From Chloroflexota bacterium (lineage in GTDB: Bacteria; Chloroflexota; Anaerolineae; Promineifilales; Promineifilaceae), in contig JAAYYY010000205.1 in assembly GCA_012515125.1 (NCBI GenBank), positions 1 to 45,761 on the forward strand: DNA of 45,761 bases. Reading direction: 5' to 3'. Position numbers and translations under genes: made by a program. A model generated the notes under the pieces. That model saw nothing but the letters and a program-made list of their open reading frames with translations. It was not told the DNA's origin and searched no databases. Shown here one piece after another: positions 34,002 through 43,562 of this stretch (position 1 is the stretch's first letter; each line of letters opens with the position of its first letter).

Positions 34002-35510
34002 ATGCGGAGGAGTCCTGGGATCATGCGGGTTCTGGTAGGAACCGGCATCCTGGCCCTGCTTTACTACTATAGCTGGTGGTTTACCGGCGGCATCGAAGCC
34101 GCGCCCTGGCTGCTGTTGCTGTTGCCTGTGGCAGTGCTCTATGGCCTGTTACAGATGCTCGGCAACTGGATCCTTTACCTGCTGGCGGAAAGGCGCCCGG
34201 CCCCGCCACAGCCTGTCGCCGATCTCACAGTTGACGTGTTCGTGACAGCCTGTGGCGAGCCGATCGCCCTCCTCGAACCGACGCTGCGCGCAGCGTGTGC
34301 GATGGAGGGCGCGCACCGTACCTGGCTGTTGGACGATGGCGCCGATCCGTCGCTCGCCGCGCTGGCGAGCCGTCTTGGCGCCGGATACCTGACGCGCGAA
34401 GACCGTACCGACGCCAAGGCGGGCAATCTGAACGCGGCGCTGGCCCGGACTGACGGCGATATCGTCGTCATTTTTGACATCGACCACGTGCCGGCGGCTG
34501 ATTTCCTGTCCCGCACCCTTGGCTACTTTAACGATCCGCAGGTCGGCTTTGTACAGGTCATGCTGACCTTTGCGAACCAGCGGCAAAGCTGGGTCGCCAG
34601 CGCCGCTGCGGAGACGGCGCTTGATTTTTATAACCCAACGTCTTTGGGTATGGACGGTATGGGCGGCGTGACGTTGATGGGCAGCAATGCCCTTATTCGC
34701 CGCACGGCGCTGGAGTCGATCAACGGCTATCAGCCTGGACTCGCCGAAGATTTGGCGACCTCCCTGCAATTGCAGGCAGCCGGCTGGCGCTCCGTCTACG
34801 TGCCCCATCCCCTGGCTCCGGGACTGGCGCCGCCGGATCTGATGGCCTGGTTTGTCCAGCAGTTCAAGTGGGCGCGCGGCGTTTTTGAGCTGTTATTGAC
34901 GGCTTTTCCCCGCGTTTTCCATAAATTGACCTGGGGCCAGCGGCTCTCCTATTCGGTGAGAACAACAAAATATTGGATCGGCCCGGTCGTCGCCTTTCAT
35001 CTCCTGGCGACCATCCTCATTCTCATTTTTGGTGGGTTCGAGCTGCGGGCTGCGTTTCACGACTATCTCCGGCATATCATGCCGCTCGTCGTCGCGGATG
35101 CTACCATCCGCTATGCCGCGCTGAAGGTCTGGCGGCCGCCGTCTACCCATTCCATCTCGTTCCTCAGAGCCGTAATCCTGGTCTATTCGACCTGGCCGAC
35201 TTACACGCTGGCCTGGTTTATGGCTCTGACGCGCATACCGTTGCGTTTTCGCGCAACGCCAAAGGCCGCGGGCAACAATTTGCCCGCAATTTGGTTGCTG
35301 CCCCAGCTTACGGCCTTAGTCATGCTGATTCTTGGACTCTGGTATACGGTCGTGCGAGGCCACCATCAACCGTCACTGCTGCTGATCTTCGCTGGTGTGC
35401 AGCTGTTGCTTCAGCTGAGAATGGTGACCGATTGGGTGACCGGGAAGAGTAGAAAGTTACGCACCATTATGCAGCGTCTCAGTCTGGCTCTCATTAGGTT
35501 GCAGAGCTGA
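34002..35510 (+). CDS. Membrane glycosyltransferase family 2, BcsA-like
   Basis: A 502-aa processive-type glycosyltransferase. Two N-terminal membrane segments precede a cytoplasmic catalytic domain with 'LLDDGAD', 'DIDHVPA' (DxD), 'LAEDLATS' (T/AED) and 'QQFKWARG' (the QxxRW equivalent, K for R). This is the cellulose/hyaluronan-synthase arrangement, followed by about five C-terminal helices. ATG 34002 is used, but GTG 33990 and ATG 34023 are also possible. It opens the polysaccharide operon and probably extends the chain at the membrane. The sugar cannot be read from sequence. No PilZ domain is visible. Confidence 0.87.
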   Translation: MRRSPGIMRVLVGTGILALLYYYSWWFTGGIEAAPWLLLLLPVAVLYGLLQMLGNWILYLLAERRPAPPQPVADLTVDVFVTACGEPIALLEPTLRAACAMEGAHRTWLLDDGADPSLAALASRLGAGYLTREDRTDAKAGNLNAALARTDGDIVVIFDIDHVPAADFLSRTLGYFNDPQVGFVQVMLTFANQRQSWVASAAAETALDFYNPTSLGMDGMGGVTLMGSNALIRRTALESINGYQPGLAEDLATSLQLQAAGWRSVYVPHPLAPGLAPPDLMAWFVQQFKWARGVFELLLTAFPRVFHKLTWGQRLSYSVRTTKYWIGPVVAFHLLATILILIFGGFELRAAFHDYLRHIMPLVVADATIRYAALKVWRPPSTHSISFLRAVILVYSTWPTYTLAWFMALTRIPLRFRATPKAAGNNLPAIWLLPQLTALVMLILGLWYTVVRGHHQPSLLLIFAGVQLLLQLRMVTDWVTGKSRKLRTIMQRLSLALIRLQS

Positions 35511-35530
35511 TCAGGGCTGCCGGCTCGTGA

Positions 35531-37675
35531 TTGGTTGTGCACACTGTATTACGTATGGAAGGAGTACCCACCAGAGAACCACTATCACGACAGGCCAAGC
35601 AGCATTGGCTCCAATTCGCCGGGCGGCGGGGGCTGTTAGAGCCGGTTGCAGATTCGACACTGCCCGCGCGCCAACTGTGTTATACAGTCCTGCTACACGA
35701 GGGACTGTCCACGCTGGGTCAGATTGACGAGAGCATCCAGTCCGGGTGGCAAGAGCGCCTGGGTAGCTATCAGGACCCCGTATCGGGTCAGTTCCTGTTT
35801 GCGCACGGCGCAGCCAGAACAGGAGAGCTGCCCGCTGTACCACATAAAGATGTGCTGTTGGATACCTTCCTGGCGCTGCACGCATTGGATGCGCTGGACG
35901 CAAGTGCGCCACATCCCCTTCGCTTCGTGGAGCGCTTCAATGCCAGGAGGGATCTCGGCGACTGGACTGCGGCGCAGAACACGGCGAGCAGCCAGATCTT
36001 GTTGCCCTTCTTCCTGATCTACCGAGCCGAAGTGGAGGGCAACAAGGCGGCCTTTGAGCTATTCCATCAGGCTCTGGATTGGCTGGAACAAACACAAGAG
36101 CCTGTTAGCGGCCTCTGGGGGCCGGGCGCAACGCGCTGGTCAATTACCTCGCTGGTGATCGCCGGTCAGATTCTGCCCTATTTTGAATACGTCTACCGCC
36201 CGATTAGCCGTGTCACACGGATGCTGGACAGCGTGCTGGAGCACAGGCAGGCGGACGGTTCCATCATTGGCGTCGCCGGAGACAATGCGCGAGCCGATCT
36301 TGCCCTCGTAGATCTTCTGGCGACGTTGAGCCGGAAAACTTCCTACCGGATAGATGAGGTGCAGGATGCGCTTCGGCATAGCTACGAGGCAATCAGCCGC
36401 AAGGCTTCAGGCGAGGGCGAAGAATCGGCACTCACAGACGTCTCGCCCAGCCTTGCTGCCGAATGGTGTCATGCCTACTTAACTGCCCTGGGAACGATAG
36501 AGGCCGCTTACGAAGGCCCTATGGAAGCAGGGGAGAGCTGGCAGGCCCGGCGCTGGCCCGGACCCGGTTATCATCGTCCTTTCGAGGCGCTATCCGACCG
36601 GGAAAAGATGGCCTTGCGTTCGTGGCAGCGCCCCTTGCGCCCGGTACAACGGCAGGAGAACCAGGGCACATCGAGTCCCCGTATCAGCGTGATCATCCCC
36701 TGTTACAACCTGGGCCTATACCTCTACGAGGCCATTGATACCGTTCTACAGCAGACTCTGAGGGATATCGAGATCATTGTCGTGGATGACGGCTCGGAGG
36801 ATAGCTTTACGCAATTTCTGCTATCAGCGCTTGAATATCCGCTGTTAACGATCATTCACCAGCAGAATCAAGGAGTTGCTGCGGCACGCAACTTCGGAAT
36901 CCGGCACGCACGGAGCGAGTACATAAGCTGTCTGGACCCGGACGATCGCTTACATCCCACGTTTTTTGAGAAGGCTGTGGGTATCCTGGATGAGCAGAGT
37001 GCGGTGGGCCTGGTCACGGGTCACCTGGAGTTCTTTGACGAGCGCGGCGGTATCCTCGCTTATGAAGACTGTGATTTTCCTGAGTTATTGGTTGCGAACC
37101 GCGTGGTGGAGCCTGCCGTTTTCCGGCGCGAGGGCTGGGAGAGGGCGGGTGGCTATCGCTCCTTCAGTCAGAACGGCATCGAAGACTGGGATCTGTGGAT
37201 TACCCTGGTAGAACAGGGCTACCGGGTTGCGATGATTCCTGAGGTCGTCTGGTATTATCGAATTCGCGCCAACCAGATGTCCGAAGAGATGTTCCGGCCG
37301 GCAACATGGGGCTTGCTGGCACGGGAACTTGTGCTGGCGCATCAGCCGACCTATTCCCGGTACATGCCGGAAGTTATCGCCGCACATTCGGCTCGGTGGT
37401 CAGAATTGCGGCAGTGGACACTGGAGCAAGAGCGAGCCATAGCCTGGTGGACGCGACAATCTGCTAGCTGGGAGCAAATCGCCCGAGAACGAGAGAGCTA
37501 TATTGAGGAGCTGCGGGCCTGGATTGCGGAACTGGAGAAAGATAAACGCCGGCTGGAGTCTCAGCGGGAAAGCACGGCTGCCGTAGCGCCAGAACGTGTC
37601 AGCCGCCCGACGGAGGGACGTTGGCTACGACTGCAGCAGTATCTCAGGGGCCGGAACTCAGAGCGCCATGATTGA
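35531..37675 (+). CDS. Toroid-like domain fused to glycosyltransferase family 2
   Basis: A 714-aa protein with an uncertain start (TTG 35531, or ATG 35555 at residue 9). Residues ~20-370 are helical with repeats such as 'QDPVSGQFLFAHG' and 'LEQTQEPVSGLWG', resembling an alpha/alpha-toroid (terpenoid-cyclase-like) fold. Residues ~382-610 are a GT-A glycosyltransferase: 'ISVIIPCYN', 'VVDDGSED', 'CLDPDDR' and 'GIEDWDLWITL'. The last ~90 residues are charged and coiled-coil-like ('ESYIEELRAWIAELEKDKRR'). No membrane segment is seen, so it is cytoplasmic. It lies 20 bases after the membrane GT and overlaps the next gene. The fusion partner's function is unknown. Confidence 0.8.
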   Translation: MVVHTVLRMEGVPTREPLSRQAKQHWLQFAGRRGLLEPVADSTLPARQLCYTVLLHEGLSTLGQIDESIQSGWQERLGSYQDPVSGQFLFAHGAARTGELPAVPHKDVLLDTFLALHALDALDASAPHPLRFVERFNARRDLGDWTAAQNTASSQILLPFFLIYRAEVEGNKAAFELFHQALDWLEQTQEPVSGLWGPGATRWSITSLVIAGQILPYFEYVYRPISRVTRMLDSVLEHRQADGSIIGVAGDNARADLALVDLLATLSRKTSYRIDEVQDALRHSYEAISRKASGEGEESALTDVSPSLAAEWCHAYLTALGTIEAAYEGPMEAGESWQARRWPGPGYHRPFEALSDREKMALRSWQRPLRPVQRQENQGTSSPRISVIIPCYNLGLYLYEAIDTVLQQTLRDIEIIVVDDGSEDSFTQFLLSALEYPLLTIIHQQNQGVAAARNFGIRHARSEYISCLDPDDRLHPTFFEKAVGILDEQSAVGLVTGHLEFFDERGGILAYEDCDFPELLVANRVVEPAVFRREGWERAGGYRSFSQNGIEDWDLWITLVEQGYRVAMIPEVVWYYRIRANQMSEEMFRPATWGLLARELVLAHQPTYSRYMPEVIAAHSARWSELRQWTLEQERAIAWWTRQSASWEQIARERESYIEELRAWIAELEKDKRRLESQRESTAAVAPERVSRPTEGRWLRLQQYLRGRNSERHD

Positions 37676-39971
37676 TCCCAAGAATCCAGATTATAAAAAT
37701 ACGCCGGTGGCGGACCAACGGCCGACCTTCACATACGTTGCGCAGGTTTCGAGTAGCGAGCCGGCTGTCTCCGTTGTCACGCCGTTCTTCAACACCGGCC
37801 CTGTCTTTCATGAGACGGCGCGCTCCCTGCTGCGGCAATCTTTCCAGCAGTGGGAATGGCTGATCGTCAACGACGGCTCGACAGATGCAGCAGCCCTGGC
37901 GGTGCTGGAGACGTACCGGCAACAAGACCCGCGCATTTGCGTCCTCGATCTTGAGGAAAATAAGGGGCCCGGTGCGGCGCGCAATATGGCTTTTCGCGCT
38001 GCCCGTGCGCCCTATATTGTGCAGCTCGATAGCGATAACCTGCTGGAGCCCACGGCTATCGAGATCTGGTACTGGTTTCTGCAATCCTTTCCCGAATACA
38101 GCTTCGTCAAGGGCTATATTGTTGGCTTTGGCGCCGAGGAATATCTATGGAACCGAGGCTTTCACAATGGCGAAGCATTTCTTTACGCCAATCAGGTCGA
38201 TGCGACGGCCATGTTCCGCCGGGAAATGCTCGCGGACGTCGGCGGTTATGATGAGGCCATTCGTGACGGCCTGGAGGATTGGGATTTCTGGCTGCGCTGC
38301 GCCAACGCCGGTCATTGGGGAAGCACCGTTCACCAATACATGGATTGGTACCGGCGCCGTCCTTCGCATGCCGAGCGTTGGCAAGACTGGGACGGCGGCT
38401 CGCGCCAGGAGTCGTTCCGGCGCGGTCTTCGCCAGCGTTATCCGGCGCTGTGGAACGGCGCCTTTCCGAAGATTGATTCCCAGCCATGGGTGATCCAGGA
38501 GCCGTCACTGGCCGATCTGCCCGAAATCAATCGCCTCAGCAAGTCCAGGCCGCGCCTGTTGATGATTCTGCCCTGGCTGACGATGGGCGGCTCCGACCGC
38601 TTCAACCTTAATCTGGTTCAGCAGCTCCAGACCCGTGGGTGGGAAGTGACGATTGCGACGACGCTGGGCGGCGATCACTCGTGGGAGCCTGAGTTTGCCG
38701 CACACACGCCAGACATCTTTGCGCTCCACCGCTTCCTGAGACTGGCCGACTACCCGCGCTTTCTCAGCTATCTCGCCCGCTCTCGCCAGGTCGATTGTGT
38801 GTTGATCAGTCATAGCGAGCTGGGGTATCAGCTATTACCCTACCTGCGAGCGCAGCTTCCAGAAACGGCCTTCGTCGATTACTGTCATCTAGAAGAGATA
38901 CAATGGAAGAACGGCGGCTATCCACGCATGGCGATTTCTTATCAGGAGCTACTGGATTTGAACATCGTCTCCTCGGCCCATCTGCGGGAGTGGATGGCGG
39001 CGCAGGGCGCTTCGGTCGAGCGAATCCGGCTTTGCTACACCGGGATTGAATTACGCGAGGATCTGTCGCCCACTGTCCCGGCAGCTGAGATGAACGGGAA
39101 ACAGAAGCCGCCGCTGATCGTCTATGCCGGGCGCATTTGCGAGCAGAAGCAGCCAAAGGTTTTCGCCAGGACCATGGAGCGGCTGGCGGAAATGAACGCG
39201 CCGTTTCGCGCCGTCGTCGCCGGCGACGGCCCGGATAAAGCTTGGCTGGCTTCGTTTATCAGGCAGAAGAAGCTGGATAAGCAGGTGCTGCTGCTGGGTG
39301 AGCTATCCCATCAGCAGCTGCTTGAGTTGCTGACCACCGCCGACATCTTCTTTCTACCCTCGTTGTGGGAGGGCATTTCGCTGGCCATTTACGAGGCGAT
39401 GGCTGCCGGGCTGGCCGTCGTTGGCGCGGACGTCGGCGGGCAGCGCGAGCTTGTAACGGAAGAATGTGGCATTCTGATTCGCCCTGGTCGTGAGGACGAG
39501 GAAGTGGAGCGATACGCCGCAGCTCTGGCGGGCTTGCTGCAGCAGCCGGAGAAGGCCAGAAAGATGGGGAGAATGGCACGTTCCCGTATTGCTGCGGGCT
39601 TCCGCCTGGATCAAATGGGCGACCGTATGGTGGAGCTATTGCGGGAGGCGATCAGCCAGCACCAGAGTGACCCTCGTCCGCTGCCGCCGGCAGGTCTGGC
39701 GCGGGCCACTGCTTCACAGGCCATCGAATATGTGCGGATGTCGCATCTGGCCGACCAGTTATGGATGGAACGTCATGGACATCGCCCGAAGGACGGCGGC
39801 GCCCAATCAGCCATCTGGACGCAACTGGACTGGCGCAGGCGCTTGTATCTGACCCTCTATCGCTGGCACGAGCCTATTTACCACTGGTACAACCGGCGCG
39901 GATGGGATTGGCTGGCGCCAGTTCGAGAACAGGTACGCAGTTTATTGCTGTCGCGTTATGACTCGAATTGA
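37668..39971 (+). CDS. Two-headed glycosyltransferase, GT2 plus GT4
   Basis: A 767-aa cytoplasmic protein with two transferase modules. Residues ~35-270 are GT2: 'VSVVTPFFNTG', 'VNDGSTD', 'QLDSDNLL' and 'GLEDWDFWLR'. Residues ~293-680 are GT4 (GT-B): 'MILPWLTMGGSDRFNLNLV', 'VYAGRICEQKQP' and the E-x7-E motif 'EGISLAIYE' near 570. The last ~80 residues are Trp/Arg-rich. The start at 37668 overlaps the previous gene's end by 8 bases, while the track's 37596 lies within that gene. One polypeptide probably adds two different sugars in sequence. Confidence 0.88.
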   Translation: MIDPKNPDYKNTPVADQRPTFTYVAQVSSSEPAVSVVTPFFNTGPVFHETARSLLRQSFQQWEWLIVNDGSTDAAALAVLETYRQQDPRICVLDLEENKGPGAARNMAFRAARAPYIVQLDSDNLLEPTAIEIWYWFLQSFPEYSFVKGYIVGFGAEEYLWNRGFHNGEAFLYANQVDATAMFRREMLADVGGYDEAIRDGLEDWDFWLRCANAGHWGSTVHQYMDWYRRRPSHAERWQDWDGGSRQESFRRGLRQRYPALWNGAFPKIDSQPWVIQEPSLADLPEINRLSKSRPRLLMILPWLTMGGSDRFNLNLVQQLQTRGWEVTIATTLGGDHSWEPEFAAHTPDIFALHRFLRLADYPRFLSYLARSRQVDCVLISHSELGYQLLPYLRAQLPETAFVDYCHLEEIQWKNGGYPRMAISYQELLDLNIVSSAHLREWMAAQGASVERIRLCYTGIELREDLSPTVPAAEMNGKQKPPLIVYAGRICEQKQPKVFARTMERLAEMNAPFRAVVAGDGPDKAWLASFIRQKKLDKQVLLLGELSHQQLLELLTTADIFFLPSLWEGISLAIYEAMAAGLAVVGADVGGQRELVTEECGILIRPGREDEEVERYAAALAGLLQQPEKARKMGRMARSRIAAGFRLDQMGDRMVELLREAISQHQSDPRPLPPAGLARATASQAIEYVRMSHLADQLWMERHGHRPKDGGAQSAIWTQLDWRRRLYLTLYRWHEPIYHWYNRRGWDWLAPVREQVRSLLLSRYDSN

Positions 39972-42900
39972 ACCGCACGGCCTGTCTACGGCGTTTTCTA
40001 TGACCGTATCGATCATTATCCCGGCATATAATGCCGCGAAAACGATACAGGAAACCCTCGACTCCGTTGTCGCGCAGACCCATGTTGATTGGGAAGCGAT
40101 TGTCGTAGACGATGGCTCGGACGATGAAACGCGACAGGTGGTACGCGAATTCTGCCAGAATGAACCGCGTATTTGCCTCGTACTGCAGGAGCACGCCGGA
40201 GTAAGTGCAGCTCGAAATAGAGGGGTCGCCGAAGCAACCGGCGATTGGCTGTTATTTCTGGATGCCGACGACCTCATTCTCGAGAACCATCTGGAACGCC
40301 TGCTTGCTCGGCTGGCCGACGACCCACATCTCGACGCAGTCGTCGGCGGCTGGGCGCGCCTCGCGCCGAGCGGCGAGCTGATTGAGGCGCCACAGTCTTC
40401 ATTGCCCGAGGAGCCTTTTCAAGGGCTGGCTCAGTACTGTCTGTTTCCCATTCATGCCTGTCTCGTGCGGCGCGCGCTGGTGGTAGCCGTTGGCGGCTGG
40501 GATCCGTCGTTTACCACTTGTGAAGATTGGGACCTCTGGCTGCGAGTCGCGCGCAGCGGCGCCCATTTTGGCGCGATATCTGACCTGACGGCTTTGTATC
40601 GTACGAACGTCGGCTCGGCCTCGCTCAACGGGCAACAACTGTTGCGAGACGGCCTGCGCGTGCTTGCACTGGCTTCCACGACTGATCCGCGCGTACCGAA
40701 CCCCGATCCCAGGTATCAAGCCGGTTTGTCTGGCGTCGACCTCACGCCACAACGTTATTATTTCATGATGTGGTGTGCGGGTCTGGAACTGGGCAGGGGC
40801 GAGGAAGCAAGCTCGTTATTGTCCCAGCTAAGCGAGTGTCGTTGCCAGGAGTTGGATTGTTCCAGAGTTGTAGCTAATCTGTTTTGGGCGCTTCCATTGG
40901 CCGTGGGAGCAAAGATAGATGACTGGCCGGCCTTTCTGGCTGAACGGCAGGAGGTCATTGACCGGTTCTTGCAAGCCGTAGAAAAGCAAACGCTTATCGC
41001 CGGCTTCTGCGGCGAGGTGAGCCGTCTGCTCGAACAGAGGATCCTGATGCAACTCGTTGGGGACCGTCCGGCCGTCGTCGGCAAGACAATGGCGCTCTCC
41101 GTCAATGCTGAGAGGCCCCTGCGGGATATCGAGGTTCCTGCAGAAGCGGAACGGGCGATTTGCGAGGTCTATATCGGCGATGAGCGGCTGGGCGCCGTGG
41201 AACTCCCCGTTTTCGACGGCCTGCTCAGCGCCTACGTCATGAGGGATGCGATCGCTTCGGAATTTGCCTGGCAGATCCTTGAGCGATATTTCCGTGAAAC
41301 TCTGTACCCGCGGTTAGAAGCGAGCGTCGACAACGGCCGCCTTTCAATCTGGCGCGGGCAGCTCTGTTTGCTGCAAGATCTGGCTGCCGGAGAAGATTGG
41401 ACTGAGCCACTATTTCAGCAGGCAGGGTGGACGCTGTTCTTGCAGGAGGTATGGGGTTATCCTGATTGGTCTCTGGAACGATTCTACGATCCACAAGGGC
41501 TGCAGGCGAGCGGCGGCGATTCCATTCCAGGCCGAAATGGAATGACCCTCGAAATCAGCGAGCCATTACCCACCCTTCTCAGCAACGCGCCACATGTCGA
41601 GATTGTCGTCACGGTCGGCGGCGCGCCCATCGGCCTCGTGCAGCTCGCACCGGAAAACGGCGCCATCGGACCGCAAAAATTACGCGCTGCGATCACCCGG
41701 GCAACGGGCTTCGAGCTGTGCCGCGCGGCCGTTCGCGAAGCAATCCTGGGATCTCCTCTTGCTGCGGCAGGCTCGTTGCGCGAGCGACTGACGCAGATTG
41801 CGGGCAAGAACAAACAGGCGCCAGATTCCCCGGTGGCAGAGGCCGAGAGGAGGACGGGCCTTTCAACGCTGGGGCTCGGACGTCTGTCGCCGCAGGCTAT
41901 CGATACGCCGCAGGCGCGCCGCGCCGCGCTGCCGGCCAATGCGTATGGGGAGCTGATTGCAGCAAGTGAGTTGTTTGCACAACCCGTGGCGACGAGCGGC
42001 TCCCCAGATGAGCCGCCACGACGTATTTTTTACGCGCCGGATCTTTGTTCGCCGGTGACCCATGCGGCCGGCCCGACCCCCGACCGCGCCGCACTTCTCG
42101 AATCCGGATCGTCCTTACAGGCACGGCCTTATGGACGAAGCCATTTTGAGCGCATCTTTGCCGGCCGTTCAGATCCGTGGATATATGAGCATAGCGATTA
42201 CGAACGCATCAAGTATGAGCAGACCTTACAGCTATTGCCTCCCGGTCCTATTCGGCGTGCTCTAGAAGTGGGATGTGCTGAGGGGCATTTCACCGAAAGG
42301 CTTGCGCCGCGGGTTGGGACACTGCTCGCTGCAGATATATCGGAACTAGCGCTGGAGCGGGCCGCGGCGCGCTGCTCTGGGCTGGACAACATTGAGTTTG
42401 GGCAGCTGGACATCGTCAAGGATGGGCTGCCGGGGCGGTTTGACCTAATCGTCTGTAGCGAGCTTTTGTACTACGTTGGTGGCATCGAGCAACTAGAGCA
42501 GGTTGCAGAAAAACTGGCTGCCGGCCTGGCCCGTGGCGGCTATCTTCTGATGGCGCATGCCAATCTGGTTAGCGACGATGCAGATCAAACCGGATTTGAC
42601 TGGGGTCTCCCATTTGGCGCCCGGACGATTGGCGAGACATTTGCCGCGCTCAAGGATCTGCAGCTCGTCCGAGAAGTACGTACACCGCTATACAAGGTAC
42701 AGCTTTTTCGGCGAAGCAGCGGACTGCGCAGGGTTTTGCCCCAGCGCGTTCAGCTGATCGAATATGACGAGGTAGTCGCGCTGCCCGATGGTCCGGTGGT
42801 AGACACGATTCGTTGGAACGGCGCGTTTGCGCACACGCACGACCAGCCGCAGGCTGAAACAGCATGGTTACCAATCCTGATGTACCATCGCATTTCGCCA

Positions 42901-43560
42901 CAGTCGCCCGCCGGCTATCGCCGTTATACGGTGACGCCTGAAGCGTTTGATAAGCAGATGCAGTATTTGCGCGATGCGGGTTTCTACGGAATCAATCTGC
43001 AAACGTGGCAAATGGCTATGGCCGAGCATCGCCCGTTGCCGGGAAGGGCCGTGCTCATTACGTTTGACGATGCCTACACAGACTTCAAGGAACATGCCTG
43101 GCCTCTTCTGCAACGTCATGGTTTTCCGGCGACATTGTTTGTGGTTGCCGAAGAGACGGGTGGACGAAACCGTTGGGATCGGTTCCTCGATGAACCGCTG
43201 CCGCTCCTGTCCTGGGAGGACTTGCGGCGACTGCGTACGGAAGGGTTAGAGATAGGTTCCCATAGCGCCACACATCGGCGTTTGACTGGGATATCGCCGA
43301 GCCAGGTCGTTCGGGAGGCAATACGCTCGCGAATCATCCTCAAACAGAAGCTTGGTGAATCGACGCCTGCCTTAGCCTATCCTTACGGCAGCTCCAATGG
43401 CCTTGTACATCACCTGGTCGGCGCCTGCGGCTATACCTTCGGCCTTACGTGCCAGGGGCGGCGCGCCGGCCTGTGGGATTCTCTGCTGGCGCTGCCGCGC
43501 ATCGAAATCCGCGGCGACGAGGATTTCGCCGACTTTGTTCTGAAGCTGGAGGGGGAATAG
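39958..43560 (+). CDS. GT2 / repeat domain / methyltransferase / NodB-type deacetylase giant protein
   Basis: A 1200-aa multidomain enzyme. Residues ~15-290: GT2 ('VSIIIPAYNAAKT', 'VDDGSDD', 'FLDADDL', 'EDWDLWLRV'). About 379-445 and 530-600: two copies of a related domain ('VYIGDERLGAVELP' and 'VTVGGAPIGLVQLA', each followed by a helix). About 720-880: a NodS-like SAM methyltransferase ('LEVGCAEGHFTERLA', 'AADISELALERA', 'CSELLYYV'). About 970-1200: a polysaccharide deacetylase ('PILMYHRIS', metal and base motif 'ITFDDAYTDF', 'SHSATHRRL'). It can plausibly transfer, methylate and deacetylate a glycan. The start may be 39958 (14-base overlap) or ATG 40000. No internal stop or frameshift was seen. 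Confidence 0.85.
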   Translation: MTRIEPHGLSTAFSMTVSIIIPAYNAAKTIQETLDSVVAQTHVDWEAIVVDDGSDDETRQVVREFCQNEPRICLVLQEHAGVSAARNRGVAEATGDWLLFLDADDLILENHLERLLARLADDPHLDAVVGGWARLAPSGELIEAPQSSLPEEPFQGLAQYCLFPIHACLVRRALVVAVGGWDPSFTTCEDWDLWLRVARSGAHFGAISDLTALYRTNVGSASLNGQQLLRDGLRVLALASTTDPRVPNPDPRYQAGLSGVDLTPQRYYFMMWCAGLELGRGEEASSLLSQLSECRCQELDCSRVVANLFWALPLAVGAKIDDWPAFLAERQEVIDRFLQAVEKQTLIAGFCGEVSRLLEQRILMQLVGDRPAVVGKTMALSVNAERPLRDIEVPAEAERAICEVYIGDERLGAVELPVFDGLLSAYVMRDAIASEFAWQILERYFRETLYPRLEASVDNGRLSIWRGQLCLLQDLAAGEDWTEPLFQQAGWTLFLQEVWGYPDWSLERFYDPQGLQASGGDSIPGRNGMTLEISEPLPTLLSNAPHVEIVVTVGGAPIGLVQLAPENGAIGPQKLRAAITRATGFELCRAAVREAILGSPLAAAGSLRERLTQIAGKNKQAPDSPVAEAERRTGLSTLGLGRLSPQAIDTPQARRAALPANAYGELIAASELFAQPVATSGSPDEPPRRIFYAPDLCSPVTHAAGPTPDRAALLESGSSLQARPYGRSHFERIFAGRSDPWIYEHSDYERIKYEQTLQLLPPGPIRRALEVGCAEGHFTERLAPRVGTLLAADISELALERAAARCSGLDNIEFGQLDIVKDGLPGRFDLIVCSELLYYVGGIEQLEQVAEKLAAGLARGGYLLMAHANLVSDDADQTGFDWGLPFGARTIGETFAALKDLQLVREVRTPLYKVQLFRRSSGLRRVLPQRVQLIEYDEVVALPDGPVVDTIRWNGAFAHTHDQPQAETAWLPILMYHRISPQSPAGYRRYTVTPEAFDKQMQYLRDAGFYGINLQTWQMAMAEHRPLPGRAVLITFDDAYTDFKEHAWPLLQRHGFPATLFVVAEETGGRNRWDRFLDEPLPLLSWEDLRRLRTEGLEIGSHSATHRRLTGISPSQVVREAIRSRIILKQKLGESTPALAYPYGSSNGLVHHLVGACGYTFGLTCQGRRAGLWDSLLALPRIEIRGDEDFADFVLKLEGE

Positions 43561-43562
43561 TC

